Numbered from the stretch's first letter, positions 36,653 to 46,298 are shown. The stretch is 64,000 bases of DNA from Marinobacter maritimus (GCF_007671675.1 NZ_VCGW01000001.1:1364001-1428000); one strand, 5' to 3'. Numbers and translations: made by a program. Notes: a model not told the origin generated them from the letters alone.

Positions 36653-37729
36653 TCAGGTCGTTTTCAGCACACCACGGCGAACTTGATCACGCTCGATCGA
36701 TTCGAACAGTGCCTTGAAGTTCCCCTCCCCGAAACCTTCGTCACCTTTGCGCTGGATGAACTCGAAAAACACCGGCCCCATCAAGGCTTCCGAGAAAATC
36801 TGCAGCAACAAACGACAATCGCCGTCTGTCGAACTGCCGTCCAGCAATATGCCGCGAGCCTGAAGTTCATTAACAGGCTCATCGTGTTCGGGCAGTCGCT
36901 GATCAAGCATTTCGTAGTAGGTGGCGGGAGGTGGAGTCATAAATCTCATGCCCAGGGCTTTTAACGCATCCCATGTACTCAGCAGATCATCAGTGAGAAA
37001 AGCCACATGCTGAATGCCTTCACCGTTGAACTGCATGAGAAACTCTTCGATTTGCCCGGCACCCTGCGGGGATTCCTCATTCAGCGGAATGCGAATCTTG
37101 CCGTCCGGCGCGGCCATGGCCTTGGAGGTGAGGCCGGTGTATTCGCCTTTAATATCGAAGTACCGGAACTCCCGGAAATTGAACAGTTTCTCGTAGAAAC
37201 TCGCCCAATAGGCCATGCGTCCCCGGTACACGTTGTGGGTCAGGTGATCAATTACCTTCAGGCCGGTGCCCTTCGGATTGCGATCAACGCCCTCAATGAA
37301 CGTGAAATCGATATCGTAGATAGAAGTGCCCTCACCGAAGCGATCAATCAGGTACAGCGGCGCCCCGCCGATACCTTTAATCGCTGGCAGTCGCAATTCC
37401 ATCGGCCCGGTGGGTATGTCCATCGGCTGGGCTCCCAGCTCCAGGGCGCGGGCATAAGCGGCTTGGGCGTTCTTGACCCGAAAGGCCATGCCGCATGCGG
37501 AGGGCCCGTGCTCCGCAGCAAAGTAAGACGCCGCGCTCTTGGGCTCGCTGTTGAGGATCAGGTTGATCTCACCCTGACGATAAAGCGAGGCGTTCTTGGA
37601 ACGATGATAGGCAATTTTGGTGAACCCCATCATTGCAAAGATGGGCTCCAGAATATTTGGAGTCGGTGACGCGAACTCGATGAATTCGAAACCCATCAGG
37701 CCCATAGGGTTATCAAACAGATCAGTCAT
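36653..37729 (-). CDS. hppD: 4-hydroxyphenylpyruvate dioxygenase
   Basis: A 358-residue VOC-fold Fe(II) dioxygenase forming homogentisate from 4-hydroxyphenylpyruvate. The three iron ligands are visible as VIDHLTHNV (His), [11 protein letters not shown] (His) and [10 protein letters not shown] (Glu). The C-terminal [18 protein letters not shown] helix is complete. The length is typical of the bacterial enzyme. It follows maiA by 20 bases and precedes hmgA. Excess homogentisate from this enzyme can give pyomelanin if hmgA is lost; here hmgA is intact. Confidence 0.97.
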   Translation of the reverse strand: MTDLFDNPMGLMGFEFIEFASPTPNILEPIFAMMGFTKIAYHRSKNASLYRQGEINLILNSEPKSAASYFAAEHGPSACGMAFRVKNAQAAYARALELGAQPMDIPTGPMELRLPAIKGIGGAPLYLIDRFGEGTSIYDIDFTFIEGVDRNPKGTGLKVIDHLTHNVYRGRMAYWASFYEKLFNFREFRYFDIKGEYTGLTSKAMAAPDGKIRIPLNEESPQGAGQIEEFLMQFNGEGIQHVAFLTDDLLSTWDALKALGMRFMTPPPATYYEMLDQRLPEHDEPVNELQARGILLDGSSTDGDCRLLLQIFSEALMGPVFFEFIQRKGDEGFGEGNFKALFESIERDQVRRGVLKTT

Positions 37730-37749
37730 TGTTTGGCTCCTTCATTTTC

Positions 37750-38382
37750 TCAAGCGGGCTTGTCCGCTTGAGCATCGGGGTGCGCGCGCCGGAATGCCAA
37801 ATGCTCAAGAGCCAGGCGCTCAACCCTCGCTATTCTCGGGTAGTGATTAAGATCAATTGCGAAGCGCCGCGCGGCATAGGCTTGCGGCAACAGGTAGACA
37901 TCCGCCAGCCCAGGCGTACCAAAACAAAAGTCATGATCACCAATGAGCGCCTCGACAGCATCGAAGCCGAGACCAATCCAGTGCCTGATCCAGTTATCTA
38001 CCTCCGCCTCCGAGAGTTCCATCTGACGCAACCGATTCAGTACCGACACGTTGTGCAATGGGTGGATATCACATCCAATCAGCGCCGCCACACCACGCTG
38101 CCTGGCACGCTTCAGGGGGTCCTTTGGTAACAGCGGCACCTGCGGATAACACTCCTCCAGATACTCGATGATCGCCGACGACTGAATCAGTACCTGATTG
38201 TTTTCTACTCGCAGAGCCGGTACCCGGCCTTGTGGATTGAGGGTCCGGTATGCAGGCTTGAGCTGCTCGCCACCGTCACCAACGAGATTGACCGGTATGG
38301 AACGGTAATCCAGCCCTTTCAACTCCAACGCAATGCGTAAACGATAGGAAGAAGTTGAACGGTAGTAAGTGTAGAGCTCCAT
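37750..38382 (-). CDS. maiA: Maleylacetoacetate isomerase
   Basis: A 210-residue zeta-class glutathione transferase. The N-terminal thioredoxin fold begins ELYTYYRSTSSYRLRIALE, containing the zeta SSxS motif (STSSYR). The QGRVPAL cis-Pro and IQSSAIIEYLEE glutathione site follow, then an all-helical C-terminal domain with GLADVYLLPQAYAARRF. It isomerises maleylacetoacetate to fumarylacetoacetate with glutathione. Here it is the first gene of the catabolic row, upstream of hppD. Start ATG 38382 has a GGGCAGG site. Confidence 0.94.
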   Translation of the reverse strand: MELYTYYRSTSSYRLRIALELKGLDYRSIPVNLVGDGGEQLKPAYRTLNPQGRVPALRVENNQVLIQSSAIIEYLEECYPQVPLLPKDPLKRARQRGVAALIGCDIHPLHNVSVLNRLRQMELSEAEVDNWIRHWIGLGFDAVEALIGDHDFCFGTPGLADVYLLPQAYAARRFAIDLNHYPRIARVERLALEHLAFRRAHPDAQADKPA

Positions 38383-38664
38383 CGTGCCTGCCCTGTCTCA
38401 GAAGAGCGTTTGTGCGTCACTTAGATGCGGAGAATTTATTCGCAATACTTCAACTTACTATCCAACTTGGGTCCAAATATGGTGTGTGTCAAGTCGCTGA
38501 GGTAGTGTCGAAAATGGCAGTGCGGATACAAGAAAGGACCGTTTTCATGCCAACACGGCGCTAAAAAACGCACAGAGGTTCACGAAAAACAGTGCAGTGT
38601 TGTTCCAATTGAAAAAGGAACGAACAATAAAAAGGTGTAAGTTGCTGGGATATAAAGATAAAAA

Positions 38665-38738
38665 TGGAGGCGCGGGTCGGAATCGAACCGGCGTACGCGG
38701 AGTTGCAGTCCGCTGCATGACCACTCTGCCACCGCGCC
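38665..38738 (-). tRNA. tRNA-Cys (anticodon GCA)
   Basis: A 74-nt gene on the minus strand with the CCA end encoded. The acceptor stem GGCGCGG/CCGCGCC, the anticodon loop CTGCAAC and the T-arm GGTTCGATTCC are all present. It closely resembles E. coli cysT. It lies 64 bases downstream of tRNA-Gly in the same transcript. Confidence 0.97.
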
Positions 38739-38802
38739 TAAAAAGATCGAAGGAATCGAATCTTTGTGCTCTCAGGTTGGCATTGAGAGACTTGGAAGAA
38801 AT

Positions 38803-38878
38803 TGGAGCGGGAAACGAGATTCGAACTCGCGACCTCAACCTTGGCAAGGTTGCGCTCTACCAACTGAGCTATTCCCGC
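38803..38878 (-). tRNA. tRNA-Gly (anticodon GCC)
   Basis: A 76-nt gene on the minus strand with CCA encoded. The acceptor stem GCGGGAA/TTCCCGC, the D-arm AGCTCAGTTGGTAGAGC, the anticodon loop TTGCCAA and the T-arm GAGTTCGAATCTC are all present. It is the first tRNA of a Gly-Cys pair, like glyW-cysT of enterobacteria; no tRNA-Leu follows. Confidence 0.97.
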
Positions 38879-38915
38879 TTAAGCTACCGAAGCAATGCCC
38901 CGACAACGGATGCGT

Positions 38916-38943
38916 ATTCTACGGATTACGGTTCCTCCGTCAA
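38916..38943 (-). promoter_or_regulatory. Sigma-70 promoter of the tRNA Gly-Cys operon
   Basis: On the minus strand TTGACG (-35, 38943-38938), a 16-base spacer and TAGAAT (-10, 38921-38916) lie about 38 bases before the mature tRNA-Gly. This is a near-consensus promoter, as expected for a stable RNA operon. Confidence 0.75.
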
Positions 38944-38989
38944 TACCTTTTTTTAAGTTTCTGTTTTACCGGCGGTTTGCGAGTAAATT

Positions 38990-41641
38990 TTAACCAACAC
39001 CTCCCTTTAATTTCATTGTTTCGAGATCCCGGGGTTCAACGCCCAGATCGCGCCATTTTTCTGGGTGGCAGGTAAACAGCAGTATCTGATGCCGGGTTGC
39101 AGCGTCGAACAGGATGCGCTTCATGCCATCCAGGCGCTCAGCATCGCTGTGCACCAGAGTGTCATCCAGAATGATCAGCGTTGGGCGCCCCGCTTCCTGC
39201 AACAGGTCGGCGTATGCCAGGCGGCTGATCAACCCCATTTGCTCTCGCGCTCCAAAGCTCAGTTCTGCCATCTGGCCCAGTTCACTGCCTCGGCTGAACT
39301 TTCCGGGCATGAGGTTTTCATCAACTTCCAGGCTAGCCTCGGGAAACAGTACCGTCAGGTAGTGGTCCAGGTGTTTCTGTAGCGGGGCCTGCAGTCGGCG
39401 TGTCAGGGCTTGGCGTTTTTCTTTAAGCAGGTTGAGCAGCAGATCCAGCGCCTTGGCCCTGCGGTCCAACTCAAGATACCGGCGGCTAACGTGCTCCAGC
39501 CTGGCAACCAGTTCGTTGTGTTGCTCTTCAAGCCCCTCGGCACCCCAGGCCTCAAGCCTTGCCCGGATTTCACTCAGTTCCAGAGCGCGATTTTGCTGAG
39601 CCTTTTCCTGATGTTCGGCGGTGGCCCGGTAACGCTCAATATCCTGCTTCAGAAGCTCAGGGCGAGCCTCGCGAATTTGCGCTTCGCGCTCTTTCAGAGA
39701 AGACTCAAGCGCTGCACTCTGCTTTTCCGCATTGGCAATATCCCGGGCCAGTTCTTCCATCTGCTGCTGGCGCTCAGCGCTGTTCAGCTCATCCTGCATC
39801 CGCTGCCACTCACGGTGGGCCGCCTCGCAAGTATGCCGAGCTTTCTGCAACAGGGTTTCCTGCTCCCGCTGTCTGGACTCCGCTTCCGTTAATCGCGCCT
39901 CTGCCTGCTTCAGTTCAGACTCCACCAGGCTCAGGGGCTTATCGCTTCCCTCAATATTAGCTGCGACCGCCGGCATGGCTTCGAGTTCGGCGCTGCGGGC
40001 GAGATGCTCGGATTCCACCTCCGCACCCATCGAGTTCAACTGCTCAACGCCGTTCGGGGCCAGGGATTTCAGAACATCATCGAACCGCTGTATCTTTGCC
40101 TCAGCATCTTGCAGCCGCCCCAGCTTCAACTCAGCGGCCTCAACGGACTCAACCGCCATAGCGACTAATTGCGGAGACAGGGATTGCTCCAGCCGTTCAA
40201 GTTGACGGCGGAGACTTGCCAGGTCATCACCTCCGGGCTGAATGCCAAGGCTACCCAGGCCCGGAATTTCCAGAACACCTGGCTCCAGCAGGAGCTTGTC
40301 GCCCTGCCCCTCAATATTCTGCCCACCCAGAACCAGAGCTTTGCCCGGGCTCAGGTTCCAGGTGACACGAGTGGCTACGGTCTGGATTCGAATATTGGCA
40401 TCATCCAGTTCACGTTGATTCTGCTTAAGTCGGTTTAACTCACCGATATCAATAAGATTTTGCTTTTTTTGTTTTCGGGCACTGTCCAGCGATGCCTGAA
40501 TAACCTTGGCTTTTTCCTGACTTTGTTTGAGCTTGGCTAACTCCGCTTGCAGCCTCGTGCAGTCCTTCTGCAGGCGCTCCCGTTTATCCCTGAGATGGGC
40601 CTGCTGCAGAGCTGCGGTGGCGAGCTGATATTGGCTGCGTGCAGTCTCAACCGCCTTCACCAACCCTGGGCTGGAGAGTTCTTCATGCTCAAGTTGTTTT
40701 TTGGCTTTCTCATAGTTTTTCAGGCGCAGCTCGAGCTGTTCGCCCTGATTTTTCCAGTGAGTCTGGCTCTGCTGCAGCAAGGTCAGGTTTTGCCTCAGCT
40801 GTTTCAGCGAGTCCATCCCGCGGGCTTGCTGTTCCTGCAGCGCCTCAACGTCCCGGTATTTTATTTCTGCGCGCTGCATTTCGCGCCGGGCTTCCTCCCA
40901 TGGCCGCTCCCGATTCGCCTGTTCATGCTCCGTCGCCAGAGTGGCCAGTCGGTCTACCTGATCTTTATATTGTTCGACCCGTGTCTGTAGATCAGACTTA
41001 TGCTGCTGCAGCGTTTCCCGGGTATTCGCAAGATCAAGATACTCGCCCCTTGGTTTCCCGGTCGATGTCAGCAATTCCTTGCGTTGCTGTTCCACTGCCT
41101 CAATTATTTCGTCCCCTCCGCTACTGGCGACTTCACCGACGAGGTTGTTCAAAGCGGATTTCAGGTGGCCGCCGGCGTGCAGAACGGCCTTTTCAATATC
41201 CTGACCGGTACCCTGCTCAACCCAGAGCAAGCCCGGAATGCCCCAGTGTTCTTCTTTGCTGGCACCCTTTTTCGGGAACTGATAACCCAATAATTCCGCA
41301 AGTTTCTCTTCGGCTTCTTCGCCACTGAAGGCGGTGCTGTCTACCAGAAGATCGCAGCGGTGGCGCTTGAGGAAGCGCTTGTCCAATTGCCAACGCTGCC
41401 CTTTATGTTCAAACAAAAGCTCAACGGTAGGCGCGGCTGATGAGTCCCCCCACGGCGCCAGATCTTCAGCAGATTTGGACCTGTAACGTTCGAAAAACGC
41501 TGCGCGAATGGCGCGCACCAGCGTGCTTTTACCGGATTCATTGGGGCCGTGTATCAGGTTGATCCCGGGCTGCAAGTTGCCTAGTTCCAGTCCGTGCCTG
41601 AACTGGCGGAACTGCTCAACTCGTAAGCGCTGAAGCTTCAC
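38990..41641 (-). CDS. SMC-like AAA ATPase, YhaN/SbcC-related
   Basis: An 883-residue ABC-type ATPase of the Rad50/SbcC superfamily. Walker A GPNESGKST lies near residue 33. Long coiled coils (about 200-420 and 560-760) flank a mid-protein globular insert (NLSPGKALVLGGQNIEGQGDKL). The C-terminal signature LSFGAREQMGLISRLAYADLL is followed by Walker B IILDDTLVHSD. There is no CxxC zinc hook, unlike true SbcC/Rad50, so it fits the YhaN-like AAA group. It starts at GTG 41641, overlapping the stop of the SbcD-like gene (GTGA). The pair likely acts in DNA end or structure processing. Confidence 0.85.
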   Translation of the reverse strand: MKLQRLRVEQFRQFRHGLELGNLQPGINLIHGPNESGKSTLVRAIRAAFFERYRSKSAEDLAPWGDSSAAPTVELLFEHKGQRWQLDKRFLKRHRCDLLVDSTAFSGEEAEEKLAELLGYQFPKKGASKEEHWGIPGLLWVEQGTGQDIEKAVLHAGGHLKSALNNLVGEVASSGGDEIIEAVEQQRKELLTSTGKPRGEYLDLANTRETLQQHKSDLQTRVEQYKDQVDRLATLATEHEQANRERPWEEARREMQRAEIKYRDVEALQEQQARGMDSLKQLRQNLTLLQQSQTHWKNQGEQLELRLKNYEKAKKQLEHEELSSPGLVKAVETARSQYQLATAALQQAHLRDKRERLQKDCTRLQAELAKLKQSQEKAKVIQASLDSARKQKKQNLIDIGELNRLKQNQRELDDANIRIQTVATRVTWNLSPGKALVLGGQNIEGQGDKLLLEPGVLEIPGLGSLGIQPGGDDLASLRRQLERLEQSLSPQLVAMAVESVEAAELKLGRLQDAEAKIQRFDDVLKSLAPNGVEQLNSMGAEVESEHLARSAELEAMPAVAANIEGSDKPLSLVESELKQAEARLTEAESRQREQETLLQKARHTCEAAHREWQRMQDELNSAERQQQMEELARDIANAEKQSAALESSLKEREAQIREARPELLKQDIERYRATAEHQEKAQQNRALELSEIRARLEAWGAEGLEEQHNELVARLEHVSRRYLELDRRAKALDLLLNLLKEKRQALTRRLQAPLQKHLDHYLTVLFPEASLEVDENLMPGKFSRGSELGQMAELSFGAREQMGLISRLAYADLLQEAGRPTLIILDDTLVHSDAERLDGMKRILFDAATRHQILLFTCHPEKWRDLGVEPRDLETMKLKGGVG

Positions 41642-42771
41642 TTGGCCACCTCCGGGTCCTTCGGCTTGAGCAAGCTGGCCAGAATCGCCAGAGCATCCCG
41701 TGCAACCTCAGCACCATCACCTTCATCGCTCGCCCGTTGGCTCTCCCGCAACTCCTGAACCACGTCTCCGAGGTAGCCGTCGGCATGCAGAGCGGCAATA
41801 TCCTCGTCCGTTGGCTCCAATTGCAGCCCGGAACGGTCGCAGGTAACGCTGCGATAGCGCGCCTCCGCAATGGACAGCGCATCCGCCAGTTTTTGATCGC
41901 CAACGAGTGTGAGCGTGCCGTCCAGCTTTACATCCAGCACCGAAGCCTCAGGCAACTGGCTCATGCGATTCAGCAACTCATCCAGATCAGAAGGCACAGA
42001 CAAGCTCACCCGCCACTGGTGCCATTGATAGCGTGCGGTTTCATATCGAGTAACCTTTGGCGTAGCGCCCGGTTCTTCGATACCAACAATCAACACGTAC
42101 CCCGCATCGTTATTGCGAAACCGCTCTGGCTCCGGCGTGCCGCTGTACCAGGTACGCTCGTTAATCTCGCGCACGCCATGCCAGTCACCCAGGGCCAGAT
42201 AATCCAGTTTTGCGGTTTGTGTTCGATCCGGGGCGATGGGGTTTGTGGAGTCAATATCGTCAGGCAGCACGCCTTGCACGCTGCCGTGGGCCAGGCCAAT
42301 GCGCAACAGCCCGGGGGGCGTTTCTGTCGTGTCGAAGGGCTGGGTCAGATCGCCGTATGTATGGCGCTGTGTCAGGGGCGCTGCCAACACTGCGATGCCC
42401 TGCTCCGGTAATTGCGTAACACCGGATTCAAGTGCCAGATGAACGTTAGCCGGCACCGCGCCTAGCCGTTTTGCCCGCGTCCAGACACTTTCTGCGAGCG
42501 CCGCGTCGTGGTTGCCGGGCAACATTACCCAGGGGCCTTCAAAGCCACGGGTGGCATTGAATACTCGCCGGATAGTGCGATCAGAAACTGTCTGGGCATC
42601 AAACACATCACCTGCAACCAGCACGGCATCACACTGGTGCTCGGTTGCCAGCGCCGCCAATCGTTCGATGGCCTCGTAACGGGCTTCCACCAATGCGGCG
42701 CTGTCTTCGGTGTCAAACCGGCTGTAGGTTCGGCCCATTTGCCAGTCTGCTGTATGTAAAAACTTTGGCAC
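41638..42771 (-). CDS. SbcD/Mre11-like metallophosphoesterase (DNA repair exonuclease family)
   Basis: A 377-residue calcineurin-like phosphoesterase. Metal-binding motifs run in order: HTADWQMG (the DxH position reads D-W-Q), VAGDVFD, LPGNHD, GLAHGS and LGDWHG. Regions after residue 250 resemble the capping domain of the YhaO type. It starts at GTG 42771 with GGGAG 7 bases upstream. It is translationally coupled to the downstream SMC-like gene, as sbcD-sbcC and yhaO-yhaN are. The upstream TPP riboswitch belongs to the divergent thi operon, not to this gene. Confidence 0.86.
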   Translation of the reverse strand: MPKFLHTADWQMGRTYSRFDTEDSAALVEARYEAIERLAALATEHQCDAVLVAGDVFDAQTVSDRTIRRVFNATRGFEGPWVMLPGNHDAALAESVWTRAKRLGAVPANVHLALESGVTQLPEQGIAVLAAPLTQRHTYGDLTQPFDTTETPPGLLRIGLAHGSVQGVLPDDIDSTNPIAPDRTQTAKLDYLALGDWHGVREINERTWYSGTPEPERFRNNDAGYVLIVGIEEPGATPKVTRYETARYQWHQWRVSLSVPSDLDELLNRMSQLPEASVLDVKLDGTLTLVGDQKLADALSIAEARYRSVTCDRSGLQLEPTDEDIAALHADGYLGDVVQELRESQRASDEGDGAEVARDALAILASLLKPKDPEVAK

Positions 42772-42827
42772 CTGCGTTCTCCCTGCTTCTTACCATTGCC
42801 AATCGCCAGCATGGTACACTTTATTCA

Positions 42828-42912
42828 ACTCAACGGGGTGCCGGGCAAATGCCGGGCTGAGACCATACCCGCGGAACCTGATCCGGATTATGCCGGCGAA
42901 GGGATTGAGCAC
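42828..42912 (+). promoter_or_regulatory. TPP (THI-box) riboswitch
   Basis: The conserved aptamer blocks appear in order: CGGGGUGCC, the GGGCUGAGA thi box, ACCC, AACCUGAUCCGGAUUAUGCCGGCGAAGGGA. It precedes thiB by about 76 bases. A small hairpin GACCT/AGGTT (42964-42980) covers the thiB GGAGG site, which suggests control of translation initiation when TPP binds. This is inference; no U-rich terminator is seen. Confidence 0.96.
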
Positions 42913-42988
42913 TCACCGGCTTTGGTGGGGCCCGCGGCACGGTTGCCTCTGAATGGCCACCCTGACCTGCTGCGGAGGTTACATCATC

Positions 42989-43993
42989 ATGCTCATCCGA
43001 GCGTTTACATTGCTCCTGCTCACCTTGCTCGCTGTCTCTGCTAACGCTGAGAAGGTATCAACTCTCACGATTTATACCCACCCTTCATTTGCCGCAGAAT
43101 GGGGCCCCGGGCCTGCTGTAAAGGACGCCTTCGAACAGACCTGTAACTGCCAGATCAACTATGTGGTCCTCGACAGTGGTGGTGACATTCTCCAGCGCCT
43201 GCGCCTTGAGGGCAAAAGCTCCGAGGCTGACCTGGTGCTTGGGCTGGACACTGGCACCATGGAAACGACGCGGCAGACCGGCTTGCTTGCCAGCCATAAA
43301 ACGGATTTGTCAGCCCTGAATCTGCCGGTGGACTGGCAAGACCCAGTGTTTGTACCTTACGACTGGGGCTACTTTGCGTTTGTTTACGACACCGAACAAC
43401 TCCCGGAACCTCCAAAGAGTCTGGAAGCGCTGATTGCCGCACCTGATAGTCTTAAAATCATTATCCAGGATCCCAGAACCAGCACGCCAGGGCTTGGGCT
43501 TTTGCTGTGGATGCGCCAAGTATACGGCGATCAGGCTCCGGAAAAATGGCAGCAACTGAAGGGCAAGATTCTCACAACAACCAAAAGCTGGAGCGACGGC
43601 TATTTTTCGCTGTTCATGAATGGCGAGGCACCGATGATTCTCTCTTACAGCACCTCTCCTGCGTACCACATGGCGGTGGACAAAACCGACCGCTACCAGG
43701 CCGCGGAGTTCGAAGAAGGCCACTACCTGCAGGTTGAAGTAGCCGCCCTGGTGAAATCATCCGATCAAAAAGAGCTTGGTCAGGCCTTTCTCGATTTTAT
43801 GTTGAGCGCAGACTTTCAGCGCCACATTCCTCTGAAAAACGTCATGTACCCCGCCACGGATTTGGGCGACGAGTTACCCGCAGTGTTCGATAAGCTGATT
43901 CAGCCGGCAGAGGCACTCTATTTTGACCCGAAAATGGTGACCGATAACCGCCGGCAATGGCTGAATGAATGGCTGGATGCCATGACACGGTAA
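42989..43993 (+). CDS. thiB: Thiamine/TPP ABC transporter substrate-binding protein
   Basis: A 334-residue periplasmic protein. A signal peptide ends near residue 20 (LLAVSANA). The mature start LTIYTHPSFAAEWGPGPAVKDAFEQTCNCQINY, with the CNC pair, is typical of ThiB. It binds thiamine and its phosphates for ThiPQ. I use ATG 42989 with GGAGG 10 bases upstream; the 12 codons before it are riboswitch expression platform. It lies downstream of the TPP riboswitch. Confidence 0.95.
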   Translation: MLIRAFTLLLLTLLAVSANAEKVSTLTIYTHPSFAAEWGPGPAVKDAFEQTCNCQINYVVLDSGGDILQRLRLEGKSSEADLVLGLDTGTMETTRQTGLLASHKTDLSALNLPVDWQDPVFVPYDWGYFAFVYDTEQLPEPPKSLEALIAAPDSLKIIIQDPRTSTPGLGLLLWMRQVYGDQAPEKWQQLKGKILTTTKSWSDGYFSLFMNGEAPMILSYSTSPAYHMAVDKTDRYQAAEFEEGHYLQVEVAALVKSSDQKELGQAFLDFMLSADFQRHIPLKNVMYPATDLGDELPAVFDKLIQPAEALYFDPKMVTDNRRQWLNEWLDAMTR

Positions 43994-43999
43994 ACCAGC

Positions 44000-45691
44000 G
44001 TGAACGATGCCATGAACCTTCAACCCTCCGCACCTTTCAGCCGACCTGGATGGCGCCTGTGGCCGGGGCTGGCCATTGCCGGTGCGCTGGTGGTGCTGGC
44101 GATGGCAGGGCTGGGCGCGCTGGTCTGGGAAGCTTCACTGCCGGATATGAATGAACTCTGGCGCAGCCGTTATCTTCGTACGGTTGTTGCCTTTACGGTC
44201 TGGCAGGCATTTCTTTCTGTTGTGCTCAGCCTGCTTGTGGCCATTCCTGTCGCCAGAATTCTGGCAAGGCAATCCGGCTTTCCGGGCCGCGTTGTTTTGC
44301 TACGTTTGATGGAACTCAGCCTCGTGCTCCCCTCAATTGTGGCGGTATCCGGTCTCGTCAGCGTTTATGGCCGCCAAGGCTGGCTCACGGGCTTTGCCAA
44401 TGACTGGCTGGGCGCATCCTGGAACCTTTACGGCATCAACGGCATTGTTCTGGCTCACGTGTTTTTCAACGCGCCCTTGGCTGCACGGATTCTGCTGCAA
44501 GCGATTGAGAGCGCACCGACATCGCAACTGCGGATTGCCGCGCAACTCGGGCTTGGCCGCTGGTGGTACTGGCGTGCTGTAGAATGGCCGGCCGTCAAAC
44601 CGATCATGCCCGGCCTTGCCGCTCTGGTTTTCACCCTGTGCTTTACCAGCTTTGCCATCGTGATGACCCTCGGCGGAGGGCCGGCAGCCACGACCATTGA
44701 GGTCGCCATCTACCAGTCACTGCGCTTCGAATTTGATGCTGGCCAGGCCGCTCTTCTTGCCATGGTTCAGCTGGCTATTTGTGGCTTTCTCTGGTGGCTG
44801 GCAGCCCGCGATGGGCTCACTGCATCGCTACTTCCGGACAGACAGGTTGCTTCACATCGTAGCAAAGCCGGCAGCTCATTCTGGGCGCGCTCAGGAGATG
44901 CAGCAGCCCTGGGATTGTTTGTGCTGTTTCTGGTGACGCCGCTGATTGCCATTTTGCTTCGGGGACTGCCTGGCATAGGTTCGGCATTTTTCCCGGAAGG
45001 TTCGTTCTCTGTAAATCCCGCCTTACTCGATGCCACCCTGAGAAGCCTGGCAATCGCTCTACCCGCCGGGCTTATGTCCGTGAGCGCTTCGCTCCTGATT
45101 CTGGCATGCGGAACCGCAGCGTCCCAGCCGGCCATTACCCGGCTTACAAATGTTGCGGCCTATCTGCCACTGATGGTTCCCCCGCTGGTTCTCGGCACCG
45201 GTCTGTTCCTTCTGTTCAGGCCAAACCTTGGCAACTCCAGTGAAGGGCTTATTCTGGTTACGCTGATCAACGCCATGATGGCTCTGCCTTTTGTGTTGCA
45301 GATGCTCAGAGGGCCCATGGGTAATCTGGATTCAGCCAGCCGCCAGCAAGCTGACCAGCTTGGCGTACTGGGCTGGTATCGCTGGCGCTGGCTTCACTGG
45401 CCGCGCATGCGACGGCCACTGGCACTGGCAATGGCCTATGGCACAGGTTTATCGCTGGGAGACTTCGGTGTTATCGCCCTGTTTGGAAGCCTTGGCCAAC
45501 CCACCCTTCCGGTGCTGCTTTACCAGCAACTGGGCAGCTACCGAATTGATGCCGCGGCCGCAACCGGGTTGTGGCTTGTACTGCTTCTGCTGATGCTGTT
45601 CAGCCTGTTCAACCGGCTGGGTTCTCCCCTGTTCAATGCCGGCTTGGCGTCCAAATCATCCCGCACTGTTCCGGAGCCTGAACATGCTTGA
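44000..45691 (+). CDS. thiP: Thiamine/TPP ABC transporter permease
   Basis: A 563-residue permease with two BPD_transp_1 halves, about twelve transmembrane segments in all. The coupling (EAA-like) loops are AAQLGLGRWWYWRAVEWP and QADQLGVLGWYRWRWLHWP. This tandem layout matches ThiP. The start is GTG 44000, seven bases after the thiB stop, or ATG 44012; neither has a clear ribosome site. It overlaps thiQ by 8 bases. Confidence 0.94.
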   Translation: MNDAMNLQPSAPFSRPGWRLWPGLAIAGALVVLAMAGLGALVWEASLPDMNELWRSRYLRTVVAFTVWQAFLSVVLSLLVAIPVARILARQSGFPGRVVLLRLMELSLVLPSIVAVSGLVSVYGRQGWLTGFANDWLGASWNLYGINGIVLAHVFFNAPLAARILLQAIESAPTSQLRIAAQLGLGRWWYWRAVEWPAVKPIMPGLAALVFTLCFTSFAIVMTLGGGPAATTIEVAIYQSLRFEFDAGQAALLAMVQLAICGFLWWLAARDGLTASLLPDRQVASHRSKAGSSFWARSGDAAALGLFVLFLVTPLIAILLRGLPGIGSAFFPEGSFSVNPALLDATLRSLAIALPAGLMSVSASLLILACGTAASQPAITRLTNVAAYLPLMVPPLVLGTGLFLLFRPNLGNSSEGLILVTLINAMMALPFVLQMLRGPMGNLDSASRQQADQLGVLGWYRWRWLHWPRMRRPLALAMAYGTGLSLGDFGVIALFGSLGQPTLPVLLYQQLGSYRIDAAAATGLWLVLLLLMLFSLFNRLGSPLFNAGLASKSSRTVPEPEHA

Positions 45692-46298
45692 GGTAAAAAA
45701 CCTGGTTTTCGCCTATCCCGACCAGAAGGCTCCCTGGAATTTTCAATTCTCTGTGGCGCCGGGGCAGTGCATCGCCATTCATGGCGCCAGCGGGTCCGGC
45801 AAATCCACCCTTATGAATCTGCTGGCCGGTTTTCTGGAGCCGCAATCCGGCGATATTCTTTGGCAAGGCAAAAGCCTGCGCCACCGCCCCCCATGGCACC
45901 GGCCAATGACCAGTGTGTTCCAGGAGCACAATCTGTTCGAACATCTGAGTGTGGAAGCCAATATAGGGCTCGGTATTCACCCAGGCCTTAAACTCACCCA
46001 GGAGGATCAGCTGGCCATTGAACGCGGGCTGCAAAGTGTAGGCCTGGGCGGCTTTGGCAAGCGAATCCCCGGTGACCTTTCTGGTGGCCAACGCCAGCGT
46101 GTTGCGCTATTGCGCACGATTTTACGGCAACAGCCGATGATGCTGCTGGATGAGCCACTTACCGGGCTCGACAGTGATACCCGGGATCTTCTCCGGCAAC
46201 TCTTGTTGGAACAAAAAGCCTTGGGCTCACTCATTGTTCTGGCCAGTCATGATGACGAAGACCGCCAGGTATTGGCAGATAGCATTTGTAGACTCTAA
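45684..46298 (+). CDS. thiQ: Thiamine/TPP ABC transporter ATP-binding protein
   Basis: A 204-residue ABC ATPase with Walker A GASGSGKST, Q-loop SVFQEHNLFEHL, signature LSGGQRQRVALLR, Walker B MMLLDEPLTGLD and H-loop LASHDD. The compact length and DNLFxHLSV segment fit ThiQ. Start ATG 45684 overlaps thiP and has GGAG 8 bases upstream. It energises thiamine uptake in the riboswitch-controlled thiBPQ operon. Confidence 0.94.
   Translation: MLEVKNLVFAYPDQKAPWNFQFSVAPGQCIAIHGASGSGKSTLMNLLAGFLEPQSGDILWQGKSLRHRPPWHRPMTSVFQEHNLFEHLSVEANIGLGIHPGLKLTQEDQLAIERGLQSVGLGGFGKRIPGDLSGGQRQRVALLRTILRQQPMMLLDEPLTGLDSDTRDLLRQLLLEQKALGSLIVLASHDDEDRQVLADSICRL

Noticed and set aside
38383..38664. tRNA-linked integration remnant downstream of tRNA-Cys
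   Set aside because: I looked for an integrase fragment or a repeated tRNA 3' end and found neither.
38545..38956. Open frames running over the tRNA genes
   Set aside because: The region is occupied by two canonical tRNAs; the frames have no family.
39410..41328. Several long plus-strand frames opposite the SMC-like gene
   Set aside because: They reflect coiled-coil coding on the other strand (Leu/Gln/Glu codons) and show low-complexity translations only.
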